This document shows, piece by piece, positions 7,692 through 17,438 of a stretch of DNA of 17,589 bases. A program made the translations under genes and the position numbers. This DNA is from Patescibacteria group bacterium UBA5532. Lineage in GTDB: Bacteria; Patescibacteriota; Gracilibacteria; BD1-5; UBA2023. The stretch is from positions 1 to 17,589 of the forward strand of contig DINU01000020.1 in the NCBI GenBank assembly GCA_002426885.1. The letters run 5' to 3'. Numbering within the stretch: position 1 is the stretch's first letter; each line of letters opens with the position of its first letter. The notes beneath the pieces are model-generated. The model saw nothing but the letters and a program-made list of their open reading frames with translations, made no database searches and was not told the DNA's origin.

Positions 7692-10600
7692 ATGAATCCA
7701 CATCATTACACGCTCGGACTCGATCTGGGGACGAACTCGATCGGATGGGCACTTCTGGATAAAAATGGAGAAGAATATAGTCTCGAGAAGATCGGTGTCC
7801 GTATCTTCTCGCAGGTAACAGAGCCAAAAAGTGAAAAAATAAAAAATGCAGCTCGACGCCTGAGTCGTGGAATGCGACGGAATATTGCTCGGCGTGTCCG
7901 ACGACATTCGCATCTGCTCCATATACTCATAGAAAGCGGTCTTCTTCCAGATATTGACCTCGATAAAAATGATAGCTCATTTCAGGAGAATTACTGGAGT
8001 CATCCAGATATAGCAGTGCTCGTCGCACAGAATCCACTTGCACTTCGTGCCCGAGGAGTGACAGAACCACTGAAGGTATATGAGTTCGGACGCGCACTGT
8101 ATCATCTCTGACAAAAACGCGGATTTAAGTCGACGGCGAAGCGAGCGACGAAAGAGGATACTCTTTTTAAGAAGCATATTTCTGAGCTCGAGGAGAAGCT
8201 CGCTGGCAGAACACTCGGGCAGTATTTTTACGAGGAATCAGAAGAGAGGAAATCGACGCGCAATCATGGAACGAATCGAGCCATGTATGAGCATGAATTC
8301 GAGCTCCTCTGGCAGACTCAGCAGAGATTTTCTCCAGATATTCTCTCGGATGATCTGAGGGATCGTATCCACGAGAGCATCTTCTCTCAGCGTCCACTGA
8401 AGAGTCAGGATGATCTCATCGGGGTATGTAAGTATTATCCGAAGGAGAAGAAACTTCCGAAATCTCATCCGCTCGCGACGGAATTTATCATCCTCGGATA
8501 TCTGAATAATCTGACTTTTACCGATGCTGACTCCACCACGATCTCTGTCCAGGAGCATTTCGGTGATAAAATCGAGGAAAAACTTCAGGAGGGCATCGAG
8601 CTTTTTCGCTCAAAAAAAGAAGTAACGCTTGCGGATATCATAAAATGGCTCGAGATCGCGGATTCTCGGCACATTAATACGAGCAAGAAAACATGGAAAT
8701 GAGATATCCTCTCCAAGAAGCTCGTCTCTATCCTCTCTGATGACTATACAAATTTTTCCCCCGAGAAACAGAATGGCATCATCGAGGCGCTGAAGCTCGA
8801 AGATGCAGAGATGGCACACCACGGAGGATCATTCACTACGAAGAAAGGAAGGCAAGTCACGGTCCTCTGATATGCCGACTGGGGTATCGATGAATGCTTC
8901 TGGGAAGCCCTCGATGCGATCGAACCAAAGGATATCCCCCAGAAATATATCGAGCTCTGACCGACGGCACTTGCGAAGTTTCTTCCTGAGATGCGCAAGG
9001 GAGAGTCATTTAAGACGATCGAAAAAGCACTTCGGAAAAAAGGAGAACTTCCCGAAGAATACTATAATAAGTATCAGGCGTGTCTCGATCTGAAGCGCTC
9101 CAGAAAGGCGCCCCATAGTAATCATCTGCCCGATATTCGGAATCCTCGTGTCACGAAAGTACTCGTCGAGCTCCGAAAATTGCTTCGTGCGATCACAGGA
9201 ACATATGGATCGATCGAGATGATCCGCATCGAGATGAGTCGTGATCTGAAGAATTCAGCCAAGATTCGCGCTGAAATCTCGAAGAAACAGAACGAAAATG
9301 CAGAGAAAAATGCACGTTTTCAGAAGGAAATGACAGAAAATTTTCCAGGAGCGAATACCGATATTCATAGCGATGATTTTCTCCGACACAGACTCTGGAA
9401 AGAGCTCGGAATCGATAAGATTTCTCCATATCACAGAAAATGAAACCTTGATCAGGATATTCATATCGCATCACATGATCTCTATAGTCATGAGTTTGAG
9501 ATCGAGCATATTCTTCCGTTTTCTCGCTCACTCGATAACAGCTTCCTAAATAAGACACTCTGTCCTCGTGATGTGAACCTCGAGAAGGGTGAGCGGACAC
9601 CATTCGAATACTATGGATGACCATCATCTCCTGACTGGAAAGCCTTCGAGAAGCGTGTCTGGCGGATATTCTGATATACAAGAAAATGAGAGACAGAACC
9701 ACGACTCTCTGCGAAAGGACGACGACTTCTTATGACACCTGAAGAGGTAGAAGAGCGCCTTGATCAATTTATCTCACAGGATCTGAACGACACGAGCTAC
9801 ATGGCTCGAGAAGCGGTCGAGTTCTGTCAGGCACTTCAGGGGGAATCTCGTGGAAAACAACAGATGGTGCAGACTTCCACGGGACAGCTCACAAGTGTCC
9901 TCAGATATGACTGGCACTGGAATGAACTTCTGAATCCCGATATAACCGATCCAGGAGCCAAGAATAAAAAAAATCGCTCGGATCATCGTCATCATGCGAT
10001 CGATGCCGTCGTGATAGCGCTCTCTGGGAAATCTTTCATGAAAAAAGTAGCAGATATCGCAAAACAAGCGGAAGAGGGGCATCAAAAACAAGATCATCTA
10101 GCAGGGGCGTGGATACATGCCATCTCGAATCTCGAATGGCTTACTGGTGAGCTCTCGAGACAGATCGACGCGCTCCATATCTCGCATGCTCAGAATCATA
10201 GGGTGAGCTGAGCACTCCACAAAGATACGAACTACGGACTTCGGGATTATGACGGGGAGAAAAAAGTCACGATTCGGAAGAAGATGGGTGATTTCGTGGA
10301 TGAGCTCATAAAAATGAAAGGAAAAAAAGTAGAGATAGAGAAGAGATGTGCCGGAATTATCGATCCAGTTATCCGCGAGGATATAATCGCGAAGGCTCTC
10401 TCCTGAGAACTGCAGGCACCATACCTGCATCCGGTGACGGGAGTCGTTATCCAGTGAATACGGATCCATGATGTATCCCTTACTCCAGATGGACTCCTCC
10501 CATTCGGAAGGTGACTCTATAAAAATGATGATAATCATCATATCGAGATACTCGAGTGTATGAGTGGTAAGAAAAAAGGCACAAGAGTCGGTATCGTCGT

Positions 10601-10952
10601 CCAGCTCTCAGAAGCATATGCACGGAAAAAACTCTGACCAGATCATATCTATAATCGCGTCTGACCATGGATCGATCAGAAGGATGAGAAAGTCTATACA
10701 CCAGATGAATATCGCTACCTCTTCTCTCTGACGAAGGGGGATATCGTAGAGTGGGAAGATGGAAAGATTTATCAGTATACATGAGTGACGAATAAAAAAC
10801 AGATGACATTCTATCATGAGCTTGTTTCTGATAAGAGTGATACGACATGAAAGATGCGTCCTAATATCAAGAGGACAGCATATCCGAGTACTCTCAAGGC
10901 ACGAAAAGTCCAGATCGATCTCCTCGGTACCATTTTCCCTGCCAATGATTAA
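7692..10952 (+). CDS. cas9: Cas9 endonuclease, type II-C size, read with UGA = Gly
   Basis: RNA-guided DNA endonuclease of 1086 residues, close to N. meningitidis Cas9, with 16 in-frame UGA glycines, ending in TAA. RuvC-I is L8-G-L-D11-L-G-T-N-S-I-G-W. An Arg-rich bridge helix spans about 54-72, then a REC lobe. RuvC-II is I-R-I-E514-M-S-R-D. HNH is E-I-E605-H606-I-L-P-F-S-R-S with the catalytic Asn629 in R-D-V-N-L-E-K-G; Glu605 replaces the Asp found in SpyCas9 and NmeCas9. RuvC-III is H767-H768-A-I-D771-A. The C-terminal third, with A-L-H-K-D-T-N-Y-G, holds the wedge and PAM-interacting region. All nuclease residues are present, so it should be active. The ATG follows a T-run without a Shine-Dalgarno sequence; cas1 starts 8 nt before its stop. 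Confidence 0.97.
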
Positions 10953-11838
10953 ACGTGTCATCTTCATCAGTCGTCCGAGTGAGCTCTCCCTCGGACGATC
11001 TCAGCTCATTATCACTCAGGAGTGACAGACCCACACAGTCCCACTCGAGGATGTATGAGTCGTGATCCTCGATGAGCCGACGATTATGATCTCTCATCCG
11101 CTTCTTGCTCGCCTCGCAGAAGAGGGGATCGTCCTCATCTCGAGTGATACTCGGCATCATCCCATAGGACTGCATCTTCCGCTCTATTCCCACTCGACGC
11201 CATCACTCTTCTATCGAGACCAGATCGATGTCTCACTTCCTGTGAAGAAGCAGATCTGGCAGAAGATTATCCGAGCGAAGCTCTTCGCCCAGTGAAAAGT
11301 ACTCGAGAAGCATCATATATCGGGAGATTTTCTCCTCGGACTGAGTGAACGCGTCAAGAGTGGAGACAGTGAAAATCTCGAAGCACAGGGAGCGCGGTAT
11401 TACTGGCGTGAGCTCTTTGGGATTGACTTCGAGCGTGCTCGCGGAGGAGATCATGTGAACCCAGCGCTGAACTATGGATACGCACTGATCCGTGCGAGTC
11501 TCGCTCGGGCGGTCGTCGGAGCTGGACTGATCCCGATGATCGGAATATGGCACGAGAACCGATATAATCCATTTAACCTCGTCGATGATCTCATCGAGCC
11601 ACTTCGACCGATGGTCGACCACCTCGTCTTTCTCATGCAGGCACAGTATGATTCGCTCGATCCGCTGACGCCAGAGATGAAGCGAGAGCTCTGTACACTC
11701 CTGACTCGAGAACTTCTCTGGGGTGGATCACGATACGATCTTTTTATCGTCCTGACCTACTATGCTGCGAGCTTCCGTGCGAGTCTGCTCGAGAGTGAAA
11801 AATTTCAGATTCCATGAATCCCAGAATTGACAGTCTAG
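10945..11838 (+). CDS. cas1: Cas1 integrase
   Basis: Metal-dependent integrase that, as a complex with Cas2, inserts new spacers. 297 residues with four UGA glycines, ending in TAG; the UGA at 11815 is read through, adding I-P-E-L-T-V. The catalytic residues are present: Glu146 in N-L-E-A-Q-G-A-R-Y-Y-W, His203 in I-G-I-W-H-E-N-R-Y-N, and Asp214/Asp215 in F-N-L-V-D-D-L-I-E-P. The N-terminal beta domain and alpha-helical catalytic domain have usual proportions. The start overlaps the cas9 stop by 8 nt, so the two are probably translationally coupled. No csn2 or cas4 is nearby, which fits subtype II-C. Confidence 0.96.
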
Positions 11839-11861
11839 AAAAAATATGGCACAATACCATC

Positions 11862-12203
11862 ATGAAAAATGATCGTATCTTTAGTGCGTATCGCAACATG
11901 TGGCTCCTCGTAATGTTCGACCTTCCGACTGAGACCGCGGAAGACAAGAAATCATACCATGACTTCCGAGAGTCCCTCCTCTCGGATGGATTCCAGATGA
12001 TCCAGTATAGCGTCTATCTCCGGTACTGTGCGAGTGTCGAGAATACGATCGTCCATGAGAATCGCGTTATGAATGCACTTCCGCCCACAGGGAACATCCG
12101 GTGTATCCAGTTTACCGACCGTCAGTTCGAGCAGATGAAAGTGTTCTTCGGTCGAGAGAGTGTTCCGACTGAGAAGCCCACTTCTCAGCTCAGCCTCTTC
12201 TAG
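11862..12203 (+). CDS. cas2: Cas2
   Basis: Small ferredoxin-fold protein that bridges Cas1 dimers in the adaptation complex. 113 residues from ATG 11862; M-W-L-L-V-M-F-D20-L-P-T-E-T is the first strand with the conserved Asp. S-V-Y-L-R and the C-terminal T-S-Q-L-S-L-F are typical of type II Cas2. An upstream ATG at 11814 would overlap cas1 and give 129 residues; I prefer 11862 because family members start about ten residues before the L-L-V-M-F-D strand. It has no UGA codon. It is the last gene of cas9-cas1-cas2. Confidence 0.93.
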   Translation: MKNDRIFSAYRNMWLLVMFDLPTETAEDKKSYHDFRESLLSDGFQMIQYSVYLRYCASVENTIVHENRVMNALPPTGNIRCIQFTDRQFEQMKVFFGRESVPTEKPTSQLSLF

Positions 12204-12312
12204 TATGTATTTTCTCTTGACGAAGTATATTACTATATTGTGGCGTATTCTTTTTCACTCGGAAAATTATACATATGATCAATTTCTGTGATCAAGAATC
12301 CGGGATTTTTAT
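12204..12312. other. intergenic region after cas2
   Basis: No gene found. It holds a short hairpin of two TGATCA copies (12276-12281 and 12289-12294) without a clear T-run, so no strong plus-strand terminator for the cas operon is evident. Confidence 0.4.
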
Positions 12313-12342
12313 AAAAAAATGAGCCTGCGTCTGTGGCTCATT
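12313..12342 (-). terminator. terminator of the CRISPR array transcript
   Basis: On the minus strand arms AATGAGCC and GGCTCATT enclose a 9-nt loop and are followed by a run of seven Ts (plus-strand A-run 12313-12319). The T-run is on the minus-strand side only, so it ends leftward transcription leaving the array, 22 nt past the last repeat. Confidence 0.75.
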
Positions 12343-12364
12343 CCTCTGCTTCAGGAAGCCGTCT

Positions 12365-12392
12365 ATTATATCGAACGAATCTTTGTAGGCAA
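12365..12392 (-). promoter_or_regulatory. repeat-embedded promoter (first of 54 identical copies)
   Basis: In crRNA sense each repeat has TTGCCT at positions 9-14, a 16-nt gap, and TATAAT at positions 31-36, its last six bases. This instance is in the leader-distal repeat; the same element recurs in every repeat of the array. Transcription would start about 6-7 nt into the adjoining spacer, leaving about 23-24 nt of guide. The element is seen directly; activity is inferred from the known repeat promoters of N. meningitidis and C. jejuni and from host promoters of the same form. This leader-distal copy has no spacer in front of it and would make only a short RNA ending at the 12313 terminator. 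Confidence 0.7.
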
Positions 12393-15300
12393 TCTGAAAC
12401 TCTCGAACAGCGGAGAGCTTTCATGAATGAATTATATCGAACGAATCTTTGTAGGCAATCTGAAACTGAATGACTGTGTCTTTATGTGACTTCGCAATTA
12501 TATCGAACGAATCTTTGTAGGCAATCTGAAACTGTGGTAGTTCTGGATTAAGTGTTGTATATATTATATCGAACGAATCTTTGTAGGCAATCTGAAACTT
12601 AGAGCCGCGATTAAGTTCGTCAAGTAATATTATATCGAACGAATCTTTGTAGGCAATCTGAAACGAACCGACGACAGGGCTTCACTTTTCAGATATTATA
12701 TCGAACGAATCTTTGTAGGCAATCTGAAACCTTCTCGCAACAGCCCTCGGATGGAAAGCGATTATATCGAACGAATCTTTGTAGGCAATCTGAAACAGAT
12801 TATATGAGATATTTCCATACTGATTTATTATATCGAACGAATCTTTGTAGGCAATCTGAAACTGTCAATCATTTCTTAATATAACTTTTGTAATTATATC
12901 GAACGAATCTTTGTAGGCAATCTGAAACTTATTTACGGAATCATTATAGTCGATTTTAATTATATCGAACGAATCTTTGTAGGCAATCTGAAACAACTAT
13001 CGAAATATCTCAAGTGGTCAAGGAATTATATCGAACGAATCTTTGTAGGCAATCTGAAACCGAGTTATAGACGCCGATATCTCCGAAAATATTATATCGA
13101 ACGAATCTTTGTAGGCAATCTGAAACATGATACTGTTGTGATATAATATGAACGGCATTATATCGAACGAATCTTTGTAGGCAATCTGAAACTCCGGGCC
13201 GAAATGGACAAAGAGATCTCCGATTATATCGAACGAATCTTTGTAGGCAATCTGAAACGAGTTTTTACGAATACAGAATTTCATGATTATTATATCGAAC
13301 GAATCTTTGTAGGCAATCTGAAACTCACTTCTCCGAGTTTCGTCGCGTATACGTATTATATCGAACGAATCTTTGTAGGCAATCTGAAACCTCTAATATG
13401 AAAAAGTACGAATACAAACTATTATATCGAACGAATCTTTGTAGGCAATCTGAAACCCAGCCTTCACAGCAACTGGAGAGACTCCAATTATATCGAACGA
13501 ATCTTTGTAGGCAATCTGAAACTTGACTGGAACTGTCCCTATATTTGCTGGAATTATATCGAACGAATCTTTGTAGGCAATCTGAAACTCCGATCAATGG
13601 ATCCTCACGATTTCAGAAATTATATCGAACGAATCTTTGTAGGCAATCTGAAACCAAATCATCACAGGCCTCAAAACTCATCGAATTATATCGAACGAAT
13701 CTTTGTAGGCAATCTGAAACTCGAGATCGGATTTCCATATCCAGGTCCGGATTATATCGAACGAATCTTTGTAGGCAATCTGAAACTACCACAGACACCG
13801 AGCTTCGACGATGAGTATTATATCGAACGAATCTTTGTAGGCAATCTGAAACTGTGCGAGGAGACGAGTTTTTGACTCTTTCATTATATCGAACGAATCT
13901 TTGTAGGCAATCTGAAACCGAAATAGGCCTCAGTATCACAAACCTCGCATTATATCGAACGAATCTTTGTAGGCAATCTGAAACAGCTCACACAAAAGCT
14001 CATCATGGATCAAAATTATATCGAACGAATCTTTGTAGGCAATCTGAAACTTTAGCTCATCGTACTTTCTCATAATTCGTATTATATCGAACGAATCTTT
14101 GTAGGCAATCTGAAACGGCTCGAAGTATACTACCCAGTCTCGGAAATTATATCGAACGAATCTTTGTAGGCAATCTGAAACTCTCCATCCGTGAGACTTG
14201 CTATCAGAAAGATTATATCGAACGAATCTTTGTAGGCAATCTGAAACCCATTTGAGAGTGGATCTATATTCTGTCGATTATATCGAACGAATCTTTGTAG
14301 GCAATCTGAAACAAAAGATTTTTATAGAAAAAGTATAATATTATTATATCGAACGAATCTTTGTAGGCAATCTGAAACTTTGTTTCCTATACCCTCCCAC
14401 CTGTCACAATTATATCGAACGAATCTTTGTAGGCAATCTGAAACTGCTGATGAAATGAAACAAATAGCCCCTGGAATTATATCGAACGAATCTTTGTAGG
14501 CAATCTGAAACTCTTTGATTGCGTTGTAGTCTTCGATGGAGATTATATCGAACGAATCTTTGTAGGCAATCTGAAACAGGGTCGAATCAAGGAAGAGTGA
14601 GAAATCTATTATATCGAACGAATCTTTGTAGGCAATCTGAAACATACTTCTTTATCATCTATTAATTTTGGCAATTATATCGAACGAATCTTTGTAGGCA
14701 ATCTGAAACTGGACGAATTGTGAGAGATCCACGAGATCCATTATATCGAACGAATCTTTGTAGGCAATCTGAAACTTGAAACTGATTATATATCCAGCTT
14801 GTACGATTATATCGAACGAATCTTTGTAGGCAATCTGAAACCTGATACAAGATGGCATTCATATCTATGCATTATATCGAACGAATCTTTGTAGGCAATC
14901 TGAAACCTTGATCGCGGAGAAAAGAGTCGGCGACTTATTATATCGAACGAATCTTTGTAGGCAATCTGAAACCTCTTTTCCTTTTGACTCATTTTCTCAA
15001 GTATTATATCGAACGAATCTTTGTAGGCAATCTGAAACCTATTCTTGTACTTGAGACACACGGAAATGATTATATCGAACGAATCTTTGTAGGCAATCTG
15101 AAACAGGGGTTCATGATACCTATAAAGATATCTTATTATATCGAACGAATCTTTGTAGGCAATCTGAAACTGGTAATCTGAAGCTTGAAAATCTGACGAT
15201 ATTATATCGAACGAATCTTTGTAGGCAATCTGAAACTTCTTTTTTTATTTCTATTTCTTTTTTGGTATTATATCGAACGAATCTTTGTAGGCAATCTGAA

Positions 15301-15896
15301 ACATCAGGAAGGATGGATATTCGACGGCTACAATTATATCGAACGAATCTTTGTAGGCAATCTGAAACCTGACATGGAGAAGTTCCAGAATTATTCTGAT
15401 TATATCGAACGAATCTTTGTAGGCAATCTGAAACTCTTGTTGTGGATTAAGTTTACCTCAGATGATTATATCGAACGAATCTTTGTAGGCAATCTGAAAC
15501 TTTAAGCTTATAATTGGGAAGTCATATGACATTATATCGAACGAATCTTTGTAGGCAATCTGAAACCGACGTCCTCTGGGCTGAAATCAAAAAGTGATTA
15601 TATCGAACGAATCTTTGTAGGCAATCTGAAACCTCTCACTCGGTTTCTATTTCTTCGTCATCATTATATCGAACGAATCTTTGTAGGCAATCTGAAACTG
15701 CGCACCCTCAAGTGTTGCATATTTTTCAATTATATCGAACGAATCTTTGTAGGCAATCTGAAACGCACTCTCAGGAAGTACTCGAGCTATCCGAATTATA
15801 TCGAACGAATCTTTGTAGGCAATCTGAAACAGTCCGTGAAGACTCTCGAAGAGGAAAGGAATTATATCGAACGAATCTTTGTAGGCAATCTGAAAC
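12365..15896 (-). CRISPR. type II-C CRISPR array: 54 repeats, 53 spacers
   Basis: The 36-nt repeat, in the inferred crRNA sense (minus strand), starts GTTTCAGATTGCC and ends CGTTCGATATAAT. I placed all 54 copies by position and see no sequence differences among them, including both end copies. Spacers are 30 nt except three of 29 (14117, 14248, 14842) and one of 31 (14445). Minus-strand transcription is supported by repeat ends typical of II-C (GTT... to ...AAT), the tracrRNA anti-repeat, a leader promoter to the right, and a terminator to the left. The leader-proximal, presumably newest, end is therefore 15896. No spacer pair is identical and I noticed no spacer matching another part of the window. 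The array points toward the cas operon rather than following its direction. Confidence 0.99.
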
Positions 15897-15921
15897 TTGA
15901 AATACACTCATCAGCCTCTTA

Positions 15922-15949
15922 AGTATACAGAATAATTCATCTGAAGCAA
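15922..15949 (-). promoter_or_regulatory. CRISPR leader promoter
   Basis: On the minus strand TTGCTT (15944-15949), 16-nt spacer, TATACT (15922-15927). The start near 15915 lies about 18 nt before the first repeat. The whole leader, between the rpsA terminator and the array, is only about 60 nt. Confidence 0.65.
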
Positions 15950-15955
15950 TCTCAC

Positions 15956-15984
15956 AAAAAAAAAGACCCAGAAGTCTGAGTCTT
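15956..15984 (-). terminator. rpsA terminator
   Basis: On the minus strand arms AAGACTCAG and CTGGGTCTT (one G-U pair) enclose a 4-nt loop and are followed by nine Ts. It lies 18 nt after the rpsA stop codon and separates rpsA transcription from the CRISPR leader promoter. Confidence 0.85.
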
Positions 15985-16001
15985 TTTCGAGTCGGAAGTA
16001 C

Positions 16002-17207
16002 TTATTCTGCAGGTGTTTCTTCCTCTTTCTTTTTTCTTGGTGCACGAGTTTTCTTCTCTTCCTTTGGTTCTTCTTCTGTATTCTCGATTTCCGTAGTCTC
16101 GGATTCTTCTTTCGACTCCTCTGCAGGGATGATATAGCTCGGATCGAGCGCCTTCAGACTGAGTCCGATACGCTTCGATGTCGGATCGAATGTGATGATT
16201 CGAGCCTTCAGCATTTCTCCTACATGGATTTTTTCCTCGATATTCTTCGCGACATCAGCAGGGATCTCGGAAAGATGGACGAGTCCAGAGATTCCTCACT
16301 CGATCTCGAGGAAGATTCCGAACTGTGAGAGACGAAGGATCGGTGCCTCCACGATATCCCCGACCTGATATTTATCAGCGAGAACTTGCCATGGATTTGG
16401 GCGGAGTCGCTTGATCGAGAGTGAGATTTTTTCTCCCTCGATTCCGATGACTTGTACCGTCACTTTATCACCTGGTTTTCCGAATTTATGTGGATTATTC
16501 ACGTGTCCCCAGTCGATTTCTGAGACATGTACGAGACCCTCGATACCATGAAATGATACGAACAGTCCATATGTAAGGATACCCGAAATGGCTCCTTCCA
16601 CGACATCTCCGACTTTCAGATTCTGAAGTGTCTGCTGACGCTGTTCCATGACAGCCGCCTTTTCTGAGAAGATGATCTTTTTTCCTTGTTGATCGATCGT
16701 GATAACACGAACTTGAAATGGTTTTCCGACGAGCTTGTTCAGGTGCTCCAGGATTTTCTCTGGATTTGCCCCCTCGACACGTGGATAGTGCGCAGGAGTC
16801 AGCTGAGATACAGGGATAAATCCCTTGATACCATCGAGATCGATCAGAAGTCATCCCTTGTTTGCCTCATTCGGAATCACGGTAATAATTTCTTTCGTAT
16901 CAAAATTCGTATTCAGTTTCTCGATGAGCTTGATCTGGCTTGCCTTTCTGAGAGAGAGCTGGATCAGTCCACTTCGAGGATCGTCACCGATGACAATCGC
17001 CTCGATTTTATCACCTGGATTGAGGTCTGTCGTGTCGCTCGTAGAAGCGTACATATCAGGACCAGTTATAATACCTGTAAAATGCCCGTCGAGATCGACA
17101 AGAATCATTTTTGCATTTGCGAGAACGACCGTCCCAGTTACGACCTGATTATAGTCGTACGATGCGATCGGCTTCTCATCTTTAAGAAGTTCAGCAAAAT
17201 CTGACAT
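16002..17207 (-). CDS. rpsA: 30S ribosomal protein S1
   Basis: RNA-binding protein of the small subunit that helps load mRNA. 401 residues with only two UGA glycines among many GGN, ending in TAA. Four S1 (OB-fold) domains can be seen: about 20-95 (V-V-T-G-T-V-V), 105-180 (L-L-I-D-L-D-G-I-K-G-F-I-P), 192-268 (V-G-D-V-V-E-G then L-V-H-V-S-E-I-D-W) and 280-355 (V-G-D-I-V-E-A then L-V-H-L-S-E-I). The last 45 or so residues are a Glu/Lys-rich, probably disordered tail (E-E-S-K-E-E-S ... P-R-K-K-K-E-E-E). E. coli S1 has six domains; four is common elsewhere. The gene lies 29 nt downstream of tRNA-His on the same strand and may be cotranscribed with it. No Shine-Dalgarno sequence precedes the ATG. 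Confidence 0.93.
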
Positions 17208-17236
17208 AAGAAATAAAGGTTAAGAAATAAAAAAAA

Positions 17237-17314
17237 TGGGGCGAACAATGGGGCTTGAACCCACGACCTCCGGATTCACAGTCCGGCGCTCTAACCAACT
17301 GAGCTATGTTCGCC
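17237..17314 (-). tRNA. tRNA-His (anticodon GUG)
   Basis: Complete cloverleaf with the His-specific extra base: G-1 opposite C73, then acceptor stem GCGAACA/TGTTCGC and encoded CCA. The anticodon stem CCGGA/TCCGG closes loop CTGTGAA, giving GUG. The T arm is GTGGG-TTCAAGC-CCCAT. Confidence 0.96.
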
Positions 17315-17340
17315 ATAACTCCTAGATTTAGGCGAGCCGT

Positions 17341-17368
17341 ATTGTATGGATTCCTTCGAAAAAGGCAA
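17341..17368 (-). promoter_or_regulatory. tRNA-His (and possibly rpsA) promoter
   Basis: On the minus strand TTGCCT (17363-17368), 16-nt spacer, TACAAT (17341-17346). The start near 17334 lies about 20 nt before the tRNA. Its -35 and spacing are identical to those in the CRISPR repeat. Confidence 0.7.
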
Positions 17369-17438
17369 AAGAAAAATAGACATTATTGTATCTTTCCACA
17401 TAAAAAAATATTTTGTCTAGTGACTCCTAAAAAATCAT

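Noticed and set aside
7435..7695. Plus-strand frame of 86 codons starting at 7435, and an upstream extension of the cas9 frame from 7458.
   Set aside because: Both run across the tracrRNA and its anti-repeat. Cas9 homologues start just before the RuvC-I strand, at 7692.
4120..10950. Frame breaks within proC, proA, proB and cas9 that look like nonsense mutations or pseudogenes.
   Set aside because: All are UGA at glycine positions with no frameshift; the genes are intact under code 25.
11814..11861. Longer cas2 start at ATG 11814 overlapping cas1.
   Set aside because: It adds 16 residues not typical of Cas2; ATG 11862 fits the family start better, though coupling from 11814 cannot be excluded.
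12214..12234. TTGACG followed by TATATT after cas2, as a plus-strand promoter into the array.
   Set aside because: Only 11 nt lie between the hexamers, and the array is better explained as minus-strand transcribed.
12431..15860. Possible related spacers sharing TGGATTAAGT (in the spacers at 12533 and 15435).
   Set aside because: A ten-base match among 53 spacers in AT-rich sequence is weak and could be chance; the flanking bases differ.
13018..15907. Open frames of 60-108 codons on both strands across the array, with repeated peptides such as FQIAYKDSFDII and YIERIFVGNLK.
   Set aside because: The repeat plus spacer is usually 66 nt, a multiple of three, so frames stay open by arithmetic. 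They are translations of the CRISPR repeat, not proteins.
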